Shown here: positions 27,051 to 37,042 of the stretch, in pieces
Numbering within the stretch: the first letter of the stretch is position 1
Layout: each line of letters opens with the position of its first letter
From: Chitinophagaceae bacterium
GTDB taxonomy: Bacteria > Bacteroidota > Bacteroidia > Chitinophagales > Chitinophagaceae
Direction: 5' to 3'
Length of the DNA: 64,000 nt
Assembly (NCBI GenBank): GCA_023957755.1
Contig: JAMLGT010000019.1
Coordinates: forward strand, 1-64,000
The notes under the pieces: generated by a model
Seen by the model: only the letters and a program-made list of their open reading frames with translations
The model's database searches: none
Told to the model about the DNA's origin: nothing
Program-made: the position numbers and the translations under genes

Positions 27051-28043
27051 CTACTCCACCAGCCTGGCAATCCTGCCTCCTGAACCTGCGAGAAAAACTG
27101 CACTACCTTTCTTCGCTTTGCGCACAACGTGGAAAGAGGTGCCGCTGATTTGTTTCCAATTTTTTCCGTCATCATTACTGATATCCACACCGGTTAACCC
27201 ACAGGTAATCCACCGGCTTCCCTTTATATACTCTACACAACTCCTGTAGCCGCCGGGTGGGGTAGTGGGCTTTATCCAGTTCTTACCTCCATCGTAAGAA
27301 ATAGCAGCATTCCCGGTGTTGTCGGCCGGTTGGTTAAAGTCTCCCCCGACTACAACCATTGTCTTGTGTTTCTTGATGGCGATAGAGTTTGCACCTGTGG
27401 ATTCCTTGCCCTGAAGTATTGGGATTTTTATTTTTTCATCTCTGACAAACAGGTTTGATTCCCTGCCGCCACTGATAAATACAGCTTCATCTTTTTTTAG
27501 TTTCCTGATGTTAGTTCCGCTGGCAGCAATGCAGGCTTCACCCGGTGCTGCAATCGGCCGGAAAGACTCGGGAATAGACTGCCATGATTTTCCTCCGTCG
27601 AAAGTGCGCCCGATGAAGAATCTCCCCTGCTGTGGGTCGCCAATTACTATTCCGCTCATATCATTCCAGAACTCCATTGCGTCCAGAAACATGGAACTGT
27701 CAGTATTCTCATACACTTTGTCCCATGTGTTTCCGCCATCGTGGGTACGAAGGATGTAGGCAGGGGAGGCGGTACCCATGATGATTGCCGTCTTTGCATC
27801 AAAGGCTTCAATATCTCTGAAGTCAACCTTTTCGTAACCGGCCACTGTTTTCCACGTGAAGGTCTTACCCCCGTCTGTACTAAGTGCAACCTGTCCTCTG
27901 CTGCCGCTGGCCCAGATGATATTATTATCAACCACAGAGAGCCCTCTGATTGAAATGGAACGATTGCTATCGAGCACTTCGATATGTTGAGCTGTCGCCA
28001 TACTGCTGCATGCAATAAGAGCGAGGAAGAGGAATTTTTTCAT
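27051..28043 (-). CDS. Secreted Asp-box (BNR/YCF48-like) beta-propeller protein
   Basis: A 330-residue protein with a signal peptide (MKKFLFLALIACSSMATAQ). It carries at least five Asp-box repeats of the form S/T-x-D-x-G-x-x-W/F: STDGGKTF, THDGGNTW, TFDGGKSW, SYDGGKNW and SNDDGKNW. Such repeats build the blades of sialidase-like or YCF48-like propellers. It is often annotated in Bacteroidota as an oxidoreductase, without proof. No catalytic arginine triad of a sialidase is evident. It is convergent with the glcD-type gene and starts 41 bp after the stop of the upstream permease gene (29482-28085), so both may be in one transcript. Confidence 0.82.
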   Translation of the reverse strand: MKKFLFLALIACSSMATAQHIEVLDSNRSISIRGLSVVDNNIIWASGSRGQVALSTDGGKTFTWKTVAGYEKVDFRDIEAFDAKTAIIMGTASPAYILRTHDGGNTWDKVYENTDSSMFLDAMEFWNDMSGIVIGDPQQGRFFIGRTFDGGKSWQSIPESFRPIAAPGEACIAASGTNIRKLKKDEAVFISGGRESNLFVRDEKIKIPILQGKESTGANSIAIKKHKTMVVVGGDFNQPADNTGNAAISYDGGKNWIKPTTPPGGYRSCVEYIKGSRWITCGLTGVDISNDDGKNWKQISGTSFHVVRKAKKGSAVFLAGSGGRIARLVE

Positions 28044-28084
28044 AAGTGGGGTTTGTTAATGTTTAATTGACTGAGTGCTCTAAT

Positions 28085-29482
28085 TTAAGAAGAAGCTTTC
28101 TTTTTCTTCCCAAACCAATAATATAACGGAACGCCAATCATGATTAAAACCAATCCGATACCGGCTTCTCTTGGGCGTGTAAACACGGTGTTTACAATCA
28201 GCGTGGCACAAAAAATAATGAAGAGGGCCGGCACTAGAGGATATCCCCAAACTTTATAGGGACGGGCGACATCAGGCATCCTCTTTCTTAGAATGAATAC
28301 TCCTAATGTGGTAGCACCATAAAAGATAAAGGCTGCAAAGATCAGCATATCCGTAAGTTGGTCAAATGTTCCGGACAATACTAACAGACATGCCCATACA
28401 CATTGATACCAGAGCGCATTTCCGGGTACGTGCTCTTTGTTTACTACTGCCATTTTCTTAAAGAATAGCCCTTCGCTGGCCATGGCGTATGATGTGCGCG
28501 CATTACTCATAATCGTGGCATGCGTACATCCAAACGTTGATAGTAGGATAAGTACGGAAATAAAGGTGACTCCTGCCGTGCCCCAAAAAGTCTTTACTAC
28601 CTCAATAGCGGCTACCTGATTGCCGGCAGCATTTACTGTTTCCATCTGATCTACAGGCATTGCAGCCAGGTAAGCAGAGTTGGCCACAAGATAGAGCACA
28701 ATCACAACTGAAAGGCCTATTATTAAAGAAAACGGAAGATTGCGATGTGCATTTTTTATTTCACCTCCGAGAAATCCGATTGAGTTCCATCCTTCGTAAG
28801 CCCAGAAAGCGGCCAGCATTGCTGTAAAAACGGCACTGATTGTCACCGTACTGCCATCAGAAGTAGCAAATGAAAAAGCCCTTGAATAGTCAGCATCTGG
28901 TGTAGTGCTTGCTCCGAAAGTGATGACCAGTACACCACCGATTACCAGGATTAAAATGATGGTGCTGAGGTTAGCGCCCATTTTGAGGCCACGGCTATTA
29001 AACCATGTGAGAAAAATAATAAGCGCCATAGCAGCCAACTTCACATTGAATCCCTGAAAGGGATAGAAGATGCCAAAAAGATTTACACTTTCCAATGAGG
29101 CAAATACCTCAGGAAGGTTAAGTAAAGAATGGAGAGACTCTGCAAACACATAAGCGACAGAGGCGATAGCAGCGGTCTTGATTGCTGCAAAGTTGGCCCA
29201 GCCATATAAGAAAGAGAAAAATCTGTTATATATTTTTTTGTAATAAGCATATTCGCCACCGGTGTCGGCCAGCATACTTGCGATCTCAGCATTGCTGACA
29301 GCACCAAACATTGTGATAATACCTCCCAGTAACCAGCAAACCAATATCCACCCGGAAGAGTGTAGTTCAGCTGCCATTGGTGCTACTTTTTTGAATATTC
29401 CGGATCCGATTACATTGCCCAGAACCAGGACTATTGCGAAGCCAAGGCCAAGTGAGCGATTGAGCTGAGAGTGATTCTGCAT
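28085..29482 (-). CDS. APC-superfamily amino acid permease
   Basis: A 465-residue transporter with about 12 hydrophobic helices. TM1 contains the unwound substrate-binding motif GNVIGSGIFKK, and TM6 has FWAYEGWNSIGFLGGE, both typical of amino acid/polyamine antiporters of the LAT-like branch. It should move amino acids across the inner membrane. No partner gene identifies the substrate. The upstream region contains no clear promoter match. The downstream Asp-box gene follows after 41 bp on the same strand. Confidence 0.9.
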   Translation of the reverse strand: MQNHSQLNRSLGLGFAIVLVLGNVIGSGIFKKVAPMAAELHSSGWILVCWLLGGIITMFGAVSNAEIASMLADTGGEYAYYKKIYNRFFSFLYGWANFAAIKTAAIASVAYVFAESLHSLLNLPEVFASLESVNLFGIFYPFQGFNVKLAAMALIIFLTWFNSRGLKMGANLSTIILILVIGGVLVITFGASTTPDADYSRAFSFATSDGSTVTISAVFTAMLAAFWAYEGWNSIGFLGGEIKNAHRNLPFSLIIGLSVVIVLYLVANSAYLAAMPVDQMETVNAAGNQVAAIEVVKTFWGTAGVTFISVLILLSTFGCTHATIMSNARTSYAMASEGLFFKKMAVVNKEHVPGNALWYQCVWACLLVLSGTFDQLTDMLIFAAFIFYGATTLGVFILRKRMPDVARPYKVWGYPLVPALFIIFCATLIVNTVFTRPREAGIGLVLIMIGVPLYYWFGKKKKASS

Positions 29483-29653
29483 GAGCTTAGTTTTTTTATA
29501 GTTTTTAAATATAGATAACTTTTTCAGAAATCAGGGATGGGGTTGTTTTCTGTTTTCCACATTTTGGGTTATACTTGCATCCGTGATTGGAATAGGGAAG
29601 AAGGAGAGGCCTCCTCGTTTTTGCAGGAGGTATGAATTTAAGAAAGTTCAAGA

Positions 29654-30064
29654 ATGAAATATTATAAGTTCGTTGCAGTAATTGCCTGTGCGTTATTAAT
29701 AGTGAGTTGCTTTCTGCCGTGGGCATTTTATCCTGACAGAAATGAAGTATTTACCGGTTTTTACAGCTATCAGAACCTCTTTGGAAAACCGGGGAAGGTT
29801 TTTATCTTTTTTGCTGTAGTCTATTTGATATTTGTTTTTATCGACCGGATGTGGGCCAAGAGGGTAAACATTTTTGTAGCAGCAGTATGCATTGCTTACC
29901 TTATTCGCACCTATATTTTATATACCCAGTGCTATTTCGGCACCTGTCCCGAAAAAAGAATAGGTATCTACCTGCTTATCGGAGGAGCTATTTTATTGCT
30001 GATGACAGCACTCCTTCCGCGAATGGAACTTAAAGAGGAAAAGGAAGACCAATCAACGGAATAA
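29654..30064 (+). CDS. Small hypothetical integral membrane protein
   Basis: A 136-residue protein with four hydrophobic segments (about 5-23, 48-66, 72-92 and 104-121) and an acidic C-terminal tail (KEEKEDQSTE). I do not recognise a named family; the layout suggests a four-helix inner-membrane protein. The last 12 bases overlap the end of the convergent OstA-like gene. A TATACTTG sequence at 29580-29587 region is a weak promoter candidate. Function unknown. Confidence 0.7.
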   Translation: MKYYKFVAVIACALLIVSCFLPWAFYPDRNEVFTGFYSYQNLFGKPGKVFIFFAVVYLIFVFIDRMWAKRVNIFVAAVCIAYLIRTYILYTQCYFGTCPEKRIGIYLLIGGAILLLMTALLPRMELKEEKEDQSTE

Positions 30065-32017
30065 GTCCGTCCTGCTTTTAGGCCTTCGGTTGTCGAGCCA
30101 TTCAAAACCGGGTAGTAGCTTTTGGTCTTCAGGGATCTGACTCATGGGGTAAGCCTTTCCTTTCACCTGATTAATATAAATTACTTTATTCAGTTCTCCT
30201 TTTTTGAATAGCATATCGATAGCATCGGCCGATGCCCGTTTCATACCGATATAAGAACTGTCTTCGTCCTGAAGATAATAGACGCTTTCGCCCGGGCTGC
30301 CTTTTACACGTATATGATCAAATTTCTGATCGAGAAAATAGGCATTCAGTGTTTTGCCGGAAAGCTGATTGAAAAATCCTTCAGGGGTTTGGTTTACTAC
30401 CATTGCCCGGTCAAATACGTAGAGCCTGTCAGCTTCTTTGTTTTTAGTGAACAGAAACATGGTGTCGCCTGAAACCTGTGAGTTTTTATTCCATACGACA
30501 GGATTTTTGTAGAGGCGAAATACGGAATCTCTTGTAGAAAAAAATAAACTGTCACAGACACTTTGCAGTGAGTCGTTATAAATACGCACATTGTGAAATG
30601 CCATAAAATAGCGTACGCTATCATCAGATTGTCTGAGTGAGTCTGTGGGTGTTTGGTTGTTCAGGGAGTCACTTTCCGGATGTGTTGTCTGCACGGCGGC
30701 CGTCGAGTCGGCCTTCTCTGTGGAGCTGCGCTCTGTCGAAGGTTTCCTGGCAGGATTATTTGCGTCTGATTTTTCCTGTATCTCAGGAGGTATGGTTCGG
30801 TTGAGTGAAGTATCAGCCCTGCTTATTTTTTTATGTCCGGTTGAATCTTGAATTGCAACAACTCCAGGGGCTGAAAGTGTGTCTTTTGGAAGAAGGATTG
30901 GGTGGGGCTTGGCTGAATCAGTAGGAGTGTGAATTATACCTTTATTTAATAACCCGGCTGACGAGTCTGCCCTGACAGAGTCAATTTTTTCGCTCTGGCG
31001 GCCAGAAATGGCTGTGGTGGAATCGTTAGCGTAAAATAATTTATCGTCAACCGTTTTTGCGAGTGCTGTGAATATCGTATCTGCGGCAGTATAGGTACTG
31101 TCTTTGTCTTTTGTAAGAATTAGTATCGGTTTTCGGGTGGCCAGTACTGAGTTATTCTTTTTATCCATGAATGTCTGATTGCTCAGCAGTACGAAACCTT
31201 CTGCGGAGTCTATCACTACTCCGTTGCCTTCCATCTGTATATTGTCCGTAGCGCCCTCCAGCGCCATCATGTCGGCTGTGTAGATGCGTCCGGTAGAGTC
31301 TGTAACTGTGGAACGACGTGTGAAAAATGCATCGCCTGTATCTGTGTTATAACTTCCCTGAGAGGTGATTACTTCTATCTCGTCGTTCCATAAATAGGTG
31401 TATGTGGTGAAGGTAAGCACTGCATTATTCATATTATATACCAGCGTATCGGTACGGATATGGTTTTTAGGGCCATCCATTTTCACATTTTTCTTGAAAT
31501 AGACATCTTTGGTATCTGCGTAGTAGGTGCCTTCTGTTGAGGTAATTACATTCTTGTTGTTAATCACCTTGCCACCTTTATAATAGTTTCCGATGCCCTG
31601 ATCGAGATTATAGTCGAGCTCAGGTGTGGTAAGGTTTCCTTTCTTTCCGGTTAACCTTACATTATTCCTGAGAACGGCAATTTTTGTTTCACCGGAGTAG
31701 GTAAGAAAGTCCGAGTAAATATGAACCGTGTCACCATCACTGATATGGATGTTGCCAAATGCCATCATGCGTCTGGTGGCCAGATTGAGCGCCATACTGT
31801 CCGCAAAGAATGTAGTTCCTTTTTGCCTGACTACAGCACCTCCTGCGAGGGTTTGTAATGTGCCTGTATCCGTCTTGATCATACGCATACTGGGGCCACG
31901 AATAATTTCAAAGTCTCTAAGTGTATCCTGAGCAGGTTGTGGAACAGTTATATCCTGGGCAGAAGTGTTGGACGCTACACCTCCGAGAATGGATAGTAAT
32001 AGGATGAGATACCGCAT
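30053..32017 (-). CDS. OstA-like (LptA-type) periplasmic protein
   Basis: A 654-residue protein with a signal peptide (MRYLILLLSILGGVASNTSAQ) followed by OstA/LptA-like beta-jellyroll repeats: GGAVVRQKGTTFFADSMALNL, GNIHISDGDTVHIYSDFLTY, and ALEGATDNIQMEGNG, covering about 45-320. A Ser/Thr/Asp/Pro-rich linker (about 325-470) leads to a second jellyroll part (about 475-640) that includes YNDSLQSVCDSLFFSTRD and MFLFTKNKEADRLYVFDRA. In Bacteroidota this long form probably acts in the periplasmic LPS bridge. It lies 1 bp after the MCE gene and near lptD, which supports a lipid-transport role. Confidence 0.85.
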   Translation of the reverse strand: MRYLILLLSILGGVASNTSAQDITVPQPAQDTLRDFEIIRGPSMRMIKTDTGTLQTLAGGAVVRQKGTTFFADSMALNLATRRMMAFGNIHISDGDTVHIYSDFLTYSGETKIAVLRNNVRLTGKKGNLTTPELDYNLDQGIGNYYKGGKVINNKNVITSTEGTYYADTKDVYFKKNVKMDGPKNHIRTDTLVYNMNNAVLTFTTYTYLWNDEIEVITSQGSYNTDTGDAFFTRRSTVTDSTGRIYTADMMALEGATDNIQMEGNGVVIDSAEGFVLLSNQTFMDKKNNSVLATRKPILILTKDKDSTYTAADTIFTALAKTVDDKLFYANDSTTAISGRQSEKIDSVRADSSAGLLNKGIIHTPTDSAKPHPILLPKDTLSAPGVVAIQDSTGHKKISRADTSLNRTIPPEIQEKSDANNPARKPSTERSSTEKADSTAAVQTTHPESDSLNNQTPTDSLRQSDDSVRYFMAFHNVRIYNDSLQSVCDSLFFSTRDSVFRLYKNPVVWNKNSQVSGDTMFLFTKNKEADRLYVFDRAMVVNQTPEGFFNQLSGKTLNAYFLDQKFDHIRVKGSPGESVYYLQDEDSSYIGMKRASADAIDMLFKKGELNKVIYINQVKGKAYPMSQIPEDQKLLPGFEWLDNRRPKSRTDLFR

Positions 32018-32018
32018 C

Positions 32019-33029
32019 TTACTGTTTTATAACCTTAAGGGTATCATCAATTAAAGGTGCAGTGAGAAAATCCTTTTTGTCTTTCTTTCCAAAGACAGAG
32101 ACATTTACATATCTTCTGGGGTGTACCCGGATATCATCAAGCAGGATATTAAGTTTATGGGTGGTCGACTCCAGATTATTATAGAGGCCTTTGTCATTGA
32201 GCAACATACCCAGCGATCCGGATTTTCCGTTAATTGCCTCGGCTCCTTTCCTGAATTCGTTGATTGCCATATTAAGTGTATCAAGCGTTTTTTCCAGGTC
32301 CACAGCGGCGAACCGTGAGGTGGCTGTATTTACCTGGGTAAGGATGCTGTCAATCTTTTCATTTTGATTGCTCAGGTTACCCGTAATAGCGTTGATGTGG
32401 TTGAGTGAGCCGGGAATAACACCATTATTTTTATCAAGTAAGTATTCCAATGAACGAGCTGACACAATAAAGGATTGGGAGATGCTATCCAGGTTGCCTA
32501 CGATGTGTTTAAGGCTGTTTTTAGTCTCTGAGTCAAATACTGTGTTTACAATGTTAAATACAGAGTCAAGTGATTTCACCGCATTCTTTACTTCATATAG
32601 TACCGGATTGATAATCTTCATTGCCTCATCAAGTGCACCACTGCCTTCCTGTGTCTGAAGAAAATCGCCTTCCCGGAGCAATTTGCTACTGTCACCCAGA
32701 CGGATTTCAAGTGAGGGGCTGCCCAGAAGGTTTGGGTTAATCACAGCAACAGAATTGGCGGGAATATTCAGCTCCTTTTTGAAGGAAACTGTTACTGTAA
32801 TTTTTTTCATATCTGTTCCGCCATCGATATTAGCTACTTTGCCTACATGCATCCCGTTTATAATAACAGGATTAGAATTTGCAAGGCCCAGCACATCCGA
32901 GAAGACGGCATACATTTTTATTTCTTTATGAAATAAAGTATTCCCTTTTAGAAAATTAGATCCGAAAATCAGCAGTACGATTCCTGATATAACCAGTAGT
33001 CCGATTTTGGTCTCATTATTAATCTTCAT
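32019..33029 (-). CDS. MCE/MlaD-family lipid transport protein
   Basis: A 336-residue protein with one N-terminal TM helix (about 9-26, IGLLVISGIVLLIFGSNFL) and an MCE domain at about 38-115 (YAVFSDVLGLANSNPVIING, NPNLLGSPSLEIRLGD). The helical C-terminal half should form a tube or needle. MCE proteins ferry phospholipids between the inner and outer membranes as hexamers with an MlaFE-type ABC core; no mlaE or mlaF is adjacent here. It is translated with the OstA-like protein (1-bp gap). A CTATTTTGC sequence on this strand near 33047-33053 may be the promoter. The 135-bp gap upstream also holds an AAACCC/GGGTTT stem. Confidence 0.9.
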   Translation of the reverse strand: MKINNETKIGLLVISGIVLLIFGSNFLKGNTLFHKEIKMYAVFSDVLGLANSNPVIINGMHVGKVANIDGGTDMKKITVTVSFKKELNIPANSVAVINPNLLGSPSLEIRLGDSSKLLREGDFLQTQEGSGALDEAMKIINPVLYEVKNAVKSLDSVFNIVNTVFDSETKNSLKHIVGNLDSISQSFIVSARSLEYLLDKNNGVIPGSLNHINAITGNLSNQNEKIDSILTQVNTATSRFAAVDLEKTLDTLNMAINEFRKGAEAINGKSGSLGMLLNDKGLYNNLESTTHKLNILLDDIRVHPRRYVNVSVFGKKDKKDFLTAPLIDDTLKVIKQ

Positions 33030-33164
33030 AATAGCTATTGTGGGTGCAAAATAGTGAAATATTAAGCGAGTGAAAACCCGGCGGGTTTATTTTGGGCACT
33101 TTGGGCACTTTCCACTGTCGATTTGCCTGCGTTGAAAGTGTTATCAACTGACTTGCACCAATGC

Positions 33165-34163
33165 TTAATTTCCCACTGTAGTGGCAGCAGGTCTGGTGGG
33201 GCCGTCAATTTGATCGCGGTATTTTATAATAGCTTTTGCAATTGCTTCGGCAATTTCTTTTTGACCGCTTTCACTGTTTAGGTATCGCTCGTCGTCATAG
33301 TTTTGAACAAATCCGGTCTCGATAAGGATTGCAGGCATTTGGGTGGCATGTAGTACCCAAAGTCCTTCTTCTCTTTGCCATACCCCCAGATTGGGGCGAC
33401 CGGTCTGCGCTATTTCTTCCTGTACCAGGTTAGCCAGCAGATAACTTCTGCGAAAATATTTCTGAGAATACAGTAACGCACTGGCCTTCCACTCAGGGCT
33501 GGAGTAGTTTACCTGATATGAACTATCCTCAGTGTCGGTTATAAAATCTGCTTCGCTATTTTCCATCGCCTTCACTTTTTCGGCAGTCTGCCTGGCCACC
33601 AGCACAAGGGTGCTGGTGCCTTTGCGAGTGGTGGGGATTTTATAGTATTCCTTGATCGGCACTTTCTTCACCTGCTTGGTTACTACTTTTTTCTTGTTCT
33701 TACCGGTACCCACATATTTTGTGTGGTAAACTACTTTGTCTTTATACCCCAGAATTCTGGAGCCTGTTTTTAAGGGAACGGCATCTGCGTGAATACATAC
33801 GAAGAGGTCGCCATTATGATCGTTGGCGAATTTCGCTTTTTCCTTTACACTCATTGTGGTGTCATTGGTCCGGGTTGGGATTACATTTACATCAGGCATT
33901 TGTTTTTTGAGGATGTCCACCAGCTTCAGAGAAATGCCGAGTACGATATCTTTTTCTTTTGACCGGAGTGATCCTTCGTATTCACCTACAGTACCGTTGG
34001 CAGTACCACCGTGTCCCGGGTCCACAATAATAGTTTTCAACTTCTTTGAAGATTGACCATACACAAAAGAAGCCTGGCCCAACGCCAGAAATCCGGTTGC
34101 AAGTGAAATAAGCAAAATCCGGAGTGACGTTGTTTTCAACACATCAGGATATTTGAATTGCAT
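33165..34163 (-). CDS. N-acetylmuramoyl-L-alanine amidase (Amidase_3)
   Basis: A 332-residue zinc amidase that cleaves the bond between muramic acid and the stem peptide in peptidoglycan. A signal or membrane anchor sequence covers about 13-36. The Amidase_3 zinc ligands are visible: H51 in VDPGHGG, E70 in SKEKDIV, and H125 in FVCIHADAV. The catalytic glutamate lies in AILIETGFVQN. An insertion of about 50 residues rich in Lys (about 145-185) follows the third ligand, as often seen in Bacteroidota AmiC-like enzymes. It is first on the minus strand, divergent from lptD. Confidence 0.9.
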   Translation of the reverse strand: MQFKYPDVLKTTSLRILLISLATGFLALGQASFVYGQSSKKLKTIIVDPGHGGTANGTVGEYEGSLRSKEKDIVLGISLKLVDILKKQMPDVNVIPTRTNDTTMSVKEKAKFANDHNGDLFVCIHADAVPLKTGSRILGYKDKVVYHTKYVGTGKNKKKVVTKQVKKVPIKEYYKIPTTRKGTSTLVLVARQTAEKVKAMENSEADFITDTEDSSYQVNYSSPEWKASALLYSQKYFRRSYLLANLVQEEIAQTGRPNLGVWQREEGLWVLHATQMPAILIETGFVQNYDDERYLNSESGQKEIAEAIAKAIIKYRDQIDGPTRPAATTVGN

Positions 34164-34231
34164 CGCTTAGAAAGTACGTTTTTTAGGGTTTTATCAGCTA
34201 ATCTTTACGGTGCCTTATATGGAATAACACT

Positions 34232-34239
34232 TATTTTTG
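34232..34239 (+). promoter_or_regulatory. Promoter -7 box TATTTTTG for lptD
   Basis: An exact TAnnTTTG match 13 bases before the ATG at 34253, implying a 5' leader of only a few bases. Confidence 0.5.
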
Positions 34240-34252
34240 TTGCCCGCCCACT

Positions 34253-37027
34253 ATGTACCACATTTTTAAATTCATGACTGTGAGAATGTTTAAGGTTTGT
34301 ATTACCACATTCCTGATATTGGCAATCATGAGTTTTAATAGTGCTGCATCGTGGCCGGGTCACAAAACATCCGATGTTAATTCATACAGGATTTATCCAA
34401 AGAACGGCAATTTTTACGTTTCAAAAAAGCAAAAATTAATTATAGATACACTGCCTGCAGGCAAGAAGGTAATATTGGATACCTTACTACGAAATGTTTC
34501 TGATACAGCCAATGTTTCTGATTCCCTAAGAGATGTTAAAAGTAATGACACGCTTCCTTACAGATTGTCCAAAAATGCATTGGTGGCTCCTGTGGAGTTT
34601 TCTGCCGAGGATTCTATGGTTCTGGACATTCCCGGCAGGTCGGCTAAGGTATATGGAAAGGAATCTAACCTTCTATATAAAGATAATGATGTGAAAGCAC
34701 CGGTAATCGTGTATGATATGAATACAGGAGATATCAGCGCCTCTCTGGTCAAAGACAGTGCGGGAAAAGTCATTGAGCGTCCCAGTTACAAGTCGGGTGA
34801 TATGACTACCGAAAGTGATTCCTTCAGATTTAACATGAAGACAGGCAAGGGCCTTACAAAAGGTACATACACCCAACAGGGAGAGATGTACGTTTATGGT
34901 GAAAGTATTAAGAAGATTGACAACGAGGTGCTTTTTGCTTATAAGGGCAGGTTTACTACCTGTAATCTGGATACACCTCACTTTGCATTTGCATTTACTA
35001 AAACTAAGTTTATCAATGATAAAATGGCCCTGACGGGACCAATACATCCTGAAGTGGAAGGAGTGCCTATCCCCATCTATTTGCCATTCGGTATATATCC
35101 GCTGGCCCAGGGGAGGCATTCAGGATTGCTGGCGCCAAGTTTTGTAACCAATGAGCAGCGCGGACTGGGGCTTGAGGGGCTTGGATATTATAAAGTATTA
35201 GGTGAATACTGGGACTTTATCCTGCAAACGTCTATTTATTCTTATGGTGGTTGGTCGTTATCTGTGAATCCAAGGTATTCCAAGAGATATAGATATAATG
35301 GTAGTTTCTTATTAAATATCCAGCACTTTAATTTCAATTTTAAAGGAGATCCTGATTTTGGTACCAACCGGAGTTTTAATATTCAGTGGGTACATTCTAC
35401 AGATGCAAAATCAAGGCCGGGTGTCACTTTCTCCGGCAATGTGAATGCGGGGAGCAGCAGTTACAATTCGTATGTGCCGAATAACCCCATGCTCAATATC
35501 AGCAATATGATGAGTTCCTCTATACGTTATAGTAAAACCTGGAAAGGAACTCCATTTAACCTTACAGTGGCAGCTAATCATCAACAGAATACTAATCTGA
35601 AACAGATTACACTTGATCTGCCAACTATCAATTTTTCGATGAGTACGATATATCCTTTCAGGAAGAAGGAAAGAGCAGGAGAAAGCAAGTGGTATGAGAA
35701 TATCGGATTCGGATACAATATGGACACAAGGTCCACTGCCACCTTCTATGACACGGTGAAGACCAAATCGATTTTTCAACAAATCAGAGATACGGTAAGG
35801 TGGGGTGCAAGGCACAGAATACCAATCAGCCTGTCATTGCCGCCACTGGGGTTCTTTCAGGTTTCGCCGAGCGTAAGTTATGATGAAACATGGTTTCAGG
35901 TAAAGTCAATCCATTATTACAATCCCACGGGTGACACCCTTTTGACCAGATTGGAGAAGGGACTTTATACAGCGAGAAATATGTCGTTCGGATTGGGAGC
36001 CAGTACCAGGATTTTCGGGATGCTAATGGCTAAGAAAAAAGATGCCAGGATAATAGGGATAAGACACGAAATCAGGCCTACAGTTACAGCCAGTTATCAA
36101 CCTGATTTCCAGAAGCGGAATTATTATTTCCTTACTGATTCACTGGGAAGGAAAACGCGTTATGCCTATTACGAAAGCAGGTATAATCTGAACCCTTTAT
36201 ATTCTCCTGGAGAATTTGGAGGACTGACTTTTTCCATTGATAATAATGTTTCAATGAAAGTGCGTAGCAGGAAAGATACCGGGGAAGCGGCAATAAAGAA
36301 GATATCTATCATCGATGCCTTCAGCATTAGCGGAAGTTATAATTTCCTGCAGGACTCCTTTAAGTTTCAACCCATTTCAATGAGTGCCTCCAGCAACCTC
36401 TTTAATAAGGTCAGCCTTACAGGTTTCGCTTCTTTTAATTTGTATGAAGTGAATGATTCAGGCAGGCCTGTCAATCGACTGATTTGGAAACGCAAACCTA
36501 TTTCGCTGGGGCGGCTTACATCTGCCAGTTTATCTTTGAGCAGTAGTTTTCAGGGGGGTAATAAAAAGACCGGTGAAGAGCCGGGGTTGAAGCCCAATGG
36601 GTATCGTCCTGAAAGTGGATACTCATTGGATGAATTCAATCAGGAACTGGCGTATATCAATGCACATCCGGGAGAGTATGCAGATTTTAATATCCCCTGG
36701 TCGTTGAATTTTTCATATTCTCTTTCTCTTAACAGGCAATTCCTGATGAATTATGGGTTTAAGTCGACTGTGAGTCAGAATCTTAATCTGGGAGGTACAG
36801 TAAACCTTACACCCAAATGGCAACTGGGGTTACAGACTTACTATAATATTAGTGATGGTACTCTGAATCCCATGACATTATCTCTCAGCCGTGATTTGCA
36901 TTGCTGGCAGATGTCAGTGAGTGTGTCTTCCGGTATGTATCGCTATTTCAGCATTAACATAAGCCCGAAAGCACCTATTCTACGTGACTTGAGAGTAAAT
37001 AAGACTGAAAGTTTCAGAAGGTTGTAA
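34253..37027 (+). CDS. lptD: LptD-like LPS assembly outer membrane protein
   Basis: A 924-residue protein with an N-terminal export signal (the hydrophobic core CITTFLILAIMSFNSA follows several Met codons; ATGs at codons 8 and 12 are alternative starts). An OstA-type jellyroll spans about 110-270 (GRSAKVYGKESNLLY, ETDSFRFN-like strands). The LptD barrel follows, marked by LPFGIYPLAQGRHSGLLAPSF at 277-297 and many aromatic amphipathic strands to the end. LptD inserts LPS into the outer leaflet. It lies divergent from the amidase-MCE-OstA genes, which makes a compact envelope cluster. The LptE partner is not seen here. Confidence 0.88.
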   Translation: MYHIFKFMTVRMFKVCITTFLILAIMSFNSAASWPGHKTSDVNSYRIYPKNGNFYVSKKQKLIIDTLPAGKKVILDTLLRNVSDTANVSDSLRDVKSNDTLPYRLSKNALVAPVEFSAEDSMVLDIPGRSAKVYGKESNLLYKDNDVKAPVIVYDMNTGDISASLVKDSAGKVIERPSYKSGDMTTESDSFRFNMKTGKGLTKGTYTQQGEMYVYGESIKKIDNEVLFAYKGRFTTCNLDTPHFAFAFTKTKFINDKMALTGPIHPEVEGVPIPIYLPFGIYPLAQGRHSGLLAPSFVTNEQRGLGLEGLGYYKVLGEYWDFILQTSIYSYGGWSLSVNPRYSKRYRYNGSFLLNIQHFNFNFKGDPDFGTNRSFNIQWVHSTDAKSRPGVTFSGNVNAGSSSYNSYVPNNPMLNISNMMSSSIRYSKTWKGTPFNLTVAANHQQNTNLKQITLDLPTINFSMSTIYPFRKKERAGESKWYENIGFGYNMDTRSTATFYDTVKTKSIFQQIRDTVRWGARHRIPISLSLPPLGFFQVSPSVSYDETWFQVKSIHYYNPTGDTLLTRLEKGLYTARNMSFGLGASTRIFGMLMAKKKDARIIGIRHEIRPTVTASYQPDFQKRNYYFLTDSLGRKTRYAYYESRYNLNPLYSPGEFGGLTFSIDNNVSMKVRSRKDTGEAAIKKISIIDAFSISGSYNFLQDSFKFQPISMSASSNLFNKVSLTGFASFNLYEVNDSGRPVNRLIWKRKPISLGRLTSASLSLSSSFQGGNKKTGEEPGLKPNGYRPESGYSLDEFNQELAYINAHPGEYADFNIPWSLNFSYSLSLNRQFLMNYGFKSTVSQNLNLGGTVNLTPKWQLGLQTYYNISDGTLNPMTLSLSRDLHCWQMSVSVSSGMYRYFSINISPKAPILRDLRVNKTESFRRL

Positions 37028-37042
37028 GGGAGATTATACCGG

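Noticed and set aside
33091-33108. Tandem repeat of TTTGGGCAC (two units)
   Set aside because: Only two 9-bp units in a non-coding gap; too small to interpret.
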